From JAUXFK01 sp034189035 (GTDB lineage Bacteria > Desulfobacterota > UBA8473), in the NCBI GenBank assembly GCA_034189035.1, contig JAXHVA010000053.1:1-29569 (forward strand): 29,569 nt of DNA. The letters run 5' to 3'. Of the stretch, positions 25,532-29,569 are shown piece after piece. Below the pieces are notes generated by a model. It was not told the DNA's origin, ran no database searches, and saw nothing but the letters and a program-made list of their open reading frames with translations. The position numbers and the translations under genes are program-made. The stretch's first letter is position 1. Every line of letters begins with the position of its first letter.

Positions 25532-26302
25532 TTGTCGGGCGAATTCACTGAGTCTGATTGGGATGAAATTAGTGCTATTCTGGAAGAACGTACCAGATGG
25601 GCTACTATGTCTTTTTCCATCGAAAAAATTATGCAAGAAAACAAGGCGCTTATCAAAGATTTATCTAAATACGACCCCGCCCTTGCAGTTCCTCTCCTGG
25701 CCAGTCTCTTGACCCTCCCGAGATACCAATCAAATTGCATTCGGCTTGAAATTCTCGTTGCTTTAGCTTTGGGGTACTGCAGCGGTCGAAAGAAGGCGAA
25801 TATCCGACAAGCCATTCGCTGGTTCTCCCAAATCGGTAAATCGAAATGTGTGATAGGTGAAGATCCGGCTGAAGATGTTTTTGTCTCTTTAGTACGAGGC
25901 TGGAATGGAGACTTTAGGCTTCTCGAAGATATCTGGGAGGCCGCCGGATTCTACACTCAACGTGTTCTCGAAGTAGTTATGACGATGCCCGAGACCGGAC
26001 AGTTCGTGAAAATGAAGAAGAGCGTCCGCGCACTACTTACTATTTCCGACATGGTCTGCGAAAAAGCCGGGCTGCATCGCTATCAATTGGGCTCTGATCA
26101 ACACTATTCGGTGCTATCACCGATGACACTCCCAGGGCGCAACGCCCTAATATCTCGTGTGAGGATTGCTTTTGCAGAACTCTGGATGAACGTAACATTG
26201 CTATGGACGATATTGAGCCATTCCTTTTTCATCCGCAGATGCGGAAGGATTTGCCTGCGCAGAAGATTGGTCTCAGCTATTTGGATCGCTACCCTCTCAT
26301 AG
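25532..26302 (+). CDS. Large PD-(D/E)XK-type protein, N-terminal part (before frameshift)
   Basis: The frame starts at TTG 25532, 5 bases after GGGGTG, and encodes MSGEFTESDWDEISAILEER onward. The first 160 residues look alpha-helical and repeat-like (DPALAVPLLASLLTLPRYQS, IRLEILVALALGYCSGRKKA). From about residue 190 the sequence becomes implausible (Arg/Leu-rich, ending LVSAIWIATLS), while the downstream frame already reads well from 26098. I infer that this and the 26203-29442 frame are one gene split by a frameshift between about 26098 and 26140. The downstream frame is reached by stepping back one base, so one base is missing (or two are inserted). The family is not recognised. G+C content is higher than in the neighbours. 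Confidence 0.6.
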   Translation: MSGEFTESDWDEISAILEERTRWATMSFSIEKIMQENKALIKDLSKYDPALAVPLLASLLTLPRYQSNCIRLEILVALALGYCSGRKKANIRQAIRWFSQIGKSKCVIGEDPAEDVFVSLVRGWNGDFRLLEDIWEAAGFYTQRVLEVVMTMPETGQFVKMKKSVRALLTISDMVCEKAGLHRYQLGSDQHYSVLSPMTLPGRNALISRVRIAFAELWMNVTLLWTILSHSFFIRRCGRICLRRRLVSAIWIATLS

Positions 26303-29300
26303 TGCATGGCACAACGCATCTGACTGTCGCGCTTCCCTCAGCAATATCCGTTGCCGTGCGGGACTATGTTATCGAAAGTATCATCGAAGGCGGACTGGTC
26401 GAAAATTTCAATAGCGCACTCTCGCAAAATTTTTTGAAACTGTTATCCCATACGCCTCTGCTTGGCGGTCCAATACGTGCGCCGGTCAATTGGATAAAGA
26501 CAGGTGATCACCGATGGTCGCGTTTCTCCCTTAAGATTGACGAGGGTTACTTCATCTCATTCCACCTCTTTTTACCATCTGTGAAAACGCATCCAGATGG
26601 TGGCTTCAAGGAGGTTTATCTAGAAGATGGCACCCTGACTGAAACACTGCAAGCGTCAATCAATGAGGTTCTAAAGCATTTCGAAGGGCAAGAGGATTTC
26701 AAAGAGGGGTTCGTTGTTCTCGTCGGCTGCGGGTGGGGAAAAGGCTACGCCACCAAACCCATCAGTCTGAATCACCCGCATTGGCGTTTCGAAAGCATGT
26801 CTGCGGCTGACCTAGTGCGACTGAGTTGGCTTGCCGACATGAACCCCAGTTACTTCTGGCGTATTCAAGACGGGCTAGAAGCTATAACGAAAGCTGGAGT
26901 CCATATCGTCAATCCTAATGGGATTTTGAATCTGATCGGATGGGTACGCAGCAACAACGGCCACTTGGTACCTCATGCGCAGTTACCGGAAGGTGAGATT
27001 TCGCCAGAACGGCCCCTGATGCTCAACCCGCCTCTGAACCTTTTGAGGGAAGTACGTGTTGATTCAGATCGTGGTTACGACCGCCACCTCGCCATTGATA
27101 ACACCAAAACCTATCATGATGTCCAGCATATTTCACCGAAACCGTTTTTCAGCAGCGAAAGTTCGCGGCGCGTCTATGCCTCCGTAGACGACGTTGAAAA
27201 GAACAACCTTACGTCCTTGTACGAAGGCGCGATCCGACTCTGGATGTCTGTCGCCGCGCCCAACATTTCCGAAAAGGAAATCGAATACCGGCTCTGGGAA
27301 ATGTCGACTGAATGGCTGCACCGTATCGGTAGTATTCTTGAGGCGCGCGGCAAGTCTACTACCGAGAAGACTAACCTCAAGGTCTATGTTGAGTTCCGTG
27401 ATAGCGATCCACCAGAGGAAGGCGAAGATAAACCGGAACCCGAGGATTTTGTCCGATTTTGTGAAATCGAAGCTCATGGCGAGCCTAACGCTTGTAAAGT
27501 CGTCTTTCAAACTGGATTTCTGGCTGGCTTTCGTATCGCCGAAAACGTTGCCGAGCGTCTAGTGGTTCGCACTCTAGCCGGTGCTTATCTTCATCTTCTT
27601 GGAGTAGAAAATTGTGATGGTGAGGCTATGGCGGTTGAGTCCCTTGTTGTTCCAAATAATGATGCACGTAGCTTCCATATATTTCAAGCGCAGCAATTCA
27701 TTGATTATGTCCGGGATAGGCTGCCTAAAAATCTAATTGCAATCGATCCGGTGGACGATGCTACGACAAAAATCGGTCTTGGTTGGCGCATCCTTAAAAA
27801 ATACCACAATAACAAGATCGAAGGTAGAAAGGCATGCACAGATTTTCTTGGCAAGGTCGTCGATGTTTTATTGGAAGAAATTTTCGATGAACTCAAAGCG
27901 TTCGATCGTCTTTCAACACTGAAGCGTCTTGTGGGCAATTATGAGAAGGCAAATGCCGAGAAAGACCACTGGAGGAGAACATCAGCGGCTTTGCTTGGCC
28001 TACATGGCGATAAGCCAGATAATATCGGCCGCTATGTAGAACAGATGTCAAAATTTGCTGGTGCCAGTCTCACAAGCCGTATTCTGATAGAGATCGCCCT
28101 ATGCGTTTGTCCTGCTGAGGCGGGCGCCCAACTCTCGGAAATCGAGCTAAGTAAGTTGATTGCGCGAACGGCATTGATGATACGTATTGGCGGTTTATCT
28201 GATGCAATTCATTATAACGCGCTTACTCCGGAACTCGCAATCTCGCCTTTGGGTGACATCCTTTTTCGGGATGATTTTGGACGCTTAGTGGTTGAGCCTA
28301 TGCTGACACGCGTGATGGGGGACGAGTTCATTACTAACGTCCCTCTGCAAAGGAGAAGCTATGAAGATCCCGGAATTCTCCCGCGAGCAAAAGGCAAGGT
28401 GAATGATGGGTTCTGGGATATCTGGAAAATCGAAATGGGTTTTGACATAGATCAAGGCCGAAACATTATCGGCGTTTTGGAGGACAAAGGCATAAATATT
28501 CATACCGCAATCTTCACAACAAAGCAGAGCGGGTATTTAGCTCTTGTGTGTTCTGATGATGTTCCCGAAAATGCGGCGCGAAGGTTTCTTGATCAGTTTT
28601 CGCTTTCTACGCGGCCACACTGGGAGAAGCCACCTAACGGCTTTAATAAAAAAGACATTTATCCGTGGCGTTTTGGCCGACGCCTGTCTTTTATTACCCG
28701 CCCAATTCTCAAAGTGTATGACGGCGACGACCCTATGATGATCATAGCACCTGGGGCTCTTCGAAAAGGGTTCGCTTATGTCTTCGATGGGGCATACAGC
28801 GGGCGGTTTGAGCAAGCCTTTTTTCGGTCGAACGAAATGAAAAATGTTTGGTGGGGAAAAGCGCGGGAAGGTCACACCTTCAATGCAGAGGTGGCAAAGG
28901 CGATGTCGGGGGCTGGATGGCAAGTCAGGGAGAACATCGGACTGCCACAGCTTCTCGGTCAAAAGTTCGATCAAAATTTTGGGGATATCGATGTGCTTGC
29001 ATGGAGGTCCGATCGCAAAGAAGTGCTGATAATCGAGTGCAAAGATCTATCATTCGCGCGCAATTATTCGGAGATAGCCGCGCTGCTTTCGGACTATCAA
29101 GGCATACAAGTCGAAGGCAAAGCAGATAAGCTCAAGAAGCACCTCAACCGTGTCGCGCTTATCAAAAAAAATCGCGATAAACTCCAGCGCTTCACCGAGA
29201 TTCAGGATCTACGTGTTATATCTTGTCTAGTTTGCAGCGGCGTTGTCCCTATGCAGTACGCAAGAATCGGCGCTCTAGAAAATACCTATGTAGGTGGAAT

Positions 29301-29442
29301 CTCGGATATTCTTGAACTTAAGATTGACCGTGGCTCCAATCGCAGTATTGATCAGGTTGGTAATAAAAAAGTGAACAGGAAAAAACGTCCGGGTAAAGGC
29401 CCAACAAGGCGCTCCAGCCGACGCAAAAAGCGCCGCGGCTGA
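26203..29442 (+). CDS. Large PD-(D/E)XK-type nuclease, main part (after frameshift)
   Basis: A 1079-residue frame. Its ATG has no ribosome binding site, and the frame is open back to 26098, reading NISCEDCFCRTLDERNIAMD. Most of the length (1-850) has no family I recognise. Near the C-terminus a PD-(D/E)XK nuclease core is visible: E896 in FNAEVAKAMSGAGW, D930 in FGDIDVLAW, then E945-C-K947 in VLIIECKDLSFAR. The order E...D...ExK is that of restriction-enzyme-like nucleases. The end is a basic tail (RKKRPGKGPTRRSSRRKKRR) likely to bind nucleic acid. With the upstream part, the repaired protein is about 1,300 residues. The gene lies alone between REP-like repeats, beside transposase remnants. 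A defence role is an inference only. Confidence 0.75.
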   Translation: MDDIEPFLFHPQMRKDLPAQKIGLSYLDRYPLIVHGTTHLTVALPSAISVAVRDYVIESIIEGGLVENFNSALSQNFLKLLSHTPLLGGPIRAPVNWIKTGDHRWSRFSLKIDEGYFISFHLFLPSVKTHPDGGFKEVYLEDGTLTETLQASINEVLKHFEGQEDFKEGFVVLVGCGWGKGYATKPISLNHPHWRFESMSAADLVRLSWLADMNPSYFWRIQDGLEAITKAGVHIVNPNGILNLIGWVRSNNGHLVPHAQLPEGEISPERPLMLNPPLNLLREVRVDSDRGYDRHLAIDNTKTYHDVQHISPKPFFSSESSRRVYASVDDVEKNNLTSLYEGAIRLWMSVAAPNISEKEIEYRLWEMSTEWLHRIGSILEARGKSTTEKTNLKVYVEFRDSDPPEEGEDKPEPEDFVRFCEIEAHGEPNACKVVFQTGFLAGFRIAENVAERLVVRTLAGAYLHLLGVENCDGEAMAVESLVVPNNDARSFHIFQAQQFIDYVRDRLPKNLIAIDPVDDATTKIGLGWRILKKYHNNKIEGRKACTDFLGKVVDVLLEEIFDELKAFDRLSTLKRLVGNYEKANAEKDHWRRTSAALLGLHGDKPDNIGRYVEQMSKFAGASLTSRILIEIALCVCPAEAGAQLSEIELSKLIARTALMIRIGGLSDAIHYNALTPELAISPLGDILFRDDFGRLVVEPMLTRVMGDEFITNVPLQRRSYEDPGILPRAKGKVNDGFWDIWKIEMGFDIDQGRNIIGVLEDKGINIHTAIFTTKQSGYLALVCSDDVPENAARRFLDQFSLSTRPHWEKPPNGFNKKDIYPWRFGRRLSFITRPILKVYDGDDPMMIIAPGALRKGFAYVFDGAYSGRFEQAFFRSNEMKNVWWGKAREGHTFNAEVAKAMSGAGWQVRENIGLPQLLGQKFDQNFGDIDVLAWRSDRKEVLIIECKDLSFARNYSEIAALLSDYQGIQVEGKADKLKKHLNRVALIKKNRDKLQRFTEIQDLRVISCLVCSGVVPMQYARIGALENTYVGGISDILELKIDRGSNRSIDQVGNKKVNRKKRPGKGPTRRSSRRKKRRG

Positions 29443-29451
29443 GCTTGGACG

Positions 29452-29547
29452 TTCTCGGCGACGCTGCGCGTCGCCGAGAATCGCGGTGCTGACTTCGTCA
29501 AGTACCTTGTTCCGTCGCGCTCCGCGCGCCAGAACAAGGTACTTGAC
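29452..29547. repeat. REP-like hairpins, right copy with nested 16-bp palindrome
   Basis: Hairpin 1 is a perfect 9-bp stem, CTCGGCGAC-GCTGCGC-GTCGCCGAG (29454-29478), 11 bases after the nuclease stop codon. The 42-base unit (29452-29493) repeats the left copy. Where hairpin 2 should close, there is instead a long hairpin with a perfect 16-bp stem, GTCAAGTACCTTGTTC (29497-29512) and GAACAAGGTACTTGAC (29532-29547), with a 19-base G+C-rich loop. CGGACACCG then follows, resembling the lost arm of hairpin 2. It may also act as a transcription terminator. Confidence 0.65.
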
Positions 29548-29569
29548 CGGACACCGTGAACCGAACAAT

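Noticed and set aside
27133..27510. 125-codon antisense ORF within the large nuclease gene
   Set aside because: The sense frame is continuous and protein-like over more than 3 kb; the antisense frame is a by-product of its codon use.
1..29569. CRISPR arrays, tRNA and rRNA genes
   Set aside because: No regularly spaced repeats and no tRNA T-arm or rRNA-like sequence were found by reading both strands.

Overview
The window looks like a stretch of chromosome from an anaerobic bacterium, probably a Desulfobacterota/Deltaproteobacteria-type lineage. This is inferred from gene content: a fused TAXI-TRAP transporter, a methylmalonyl/propionyl-CoA-type carboxyltransferase remnant, a winged-helix/4Fe-4S protein remnant, and a PAS-rich NarL-type two-component system. 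No rRNA, tRNA or CRISPR array was seen. Most of the window is A+T-rich. The last 4 kb is visibly richer in G+C and reads like a foreign insert.

Layout. 1-1.3 kb (minus strand): the 5' end of an unidentified gene, a decayed winged-helix/4Fe-4S gene and a short inverted-repeat element. 1.3-1.9 kb: an exported chalcone-isomerase-like protein. 2.3-4.9 kb: a response regulator and multi-PAS histidine kinase that overlap. 5.3-6.6 kb: an alkaline-phosphatase-superfamily hydrolase. 6.6-7.7 kb: an intergenic region with a near-consensus promoter, a 46-residue lipopeptide ORF and two MITE-like elements. 7.7-12.7 kb (plus strand): mfd and gltX. 12.7-20.3 kb (minus strand): a tightly packed run whose transcription order is beta-CASP metallo-hydrolase, TAXI binding protein, TRAP permease, carboxyltransferase pseudogene, CBS protein, pdxA. 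20.6-21.9 kb: a LOG-family protein and an HD-domain pseudogene.

22.0-25.1 kb is a gene graveyard. It holds a third copy of the MITE, three remnants of the 3' end of a REP-associated tyrosine transposase (RAYT)-like gene, an intact lipoprotein esterase between two of them, and a broken DUF3800 gene. 24.8-29.55 kb is an apparent island bounded by two copies of a 42-bp REP-like hairpin sequence. Inside is one very large gene (about 1,300 residues if a single frameshift is repaired) with a C-terminal PD-(D/E)XK nuclease motif and a Lys/Arg-rich tail. I do not recognise its family. It is the best candidate here for an undescribed system, possibly a single-gene defence nuclease.

How the genes relate: mfd and gltX are housekeeping. 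The minus-strand run combines RNA processing, small-organic-acid uptake, a lost acyl-CoA carboxyltransferase and vitamin B6 synthesis. The repeated pseudogenes and MITEs indicate a genome with substantial past transposition and ongoing decay.
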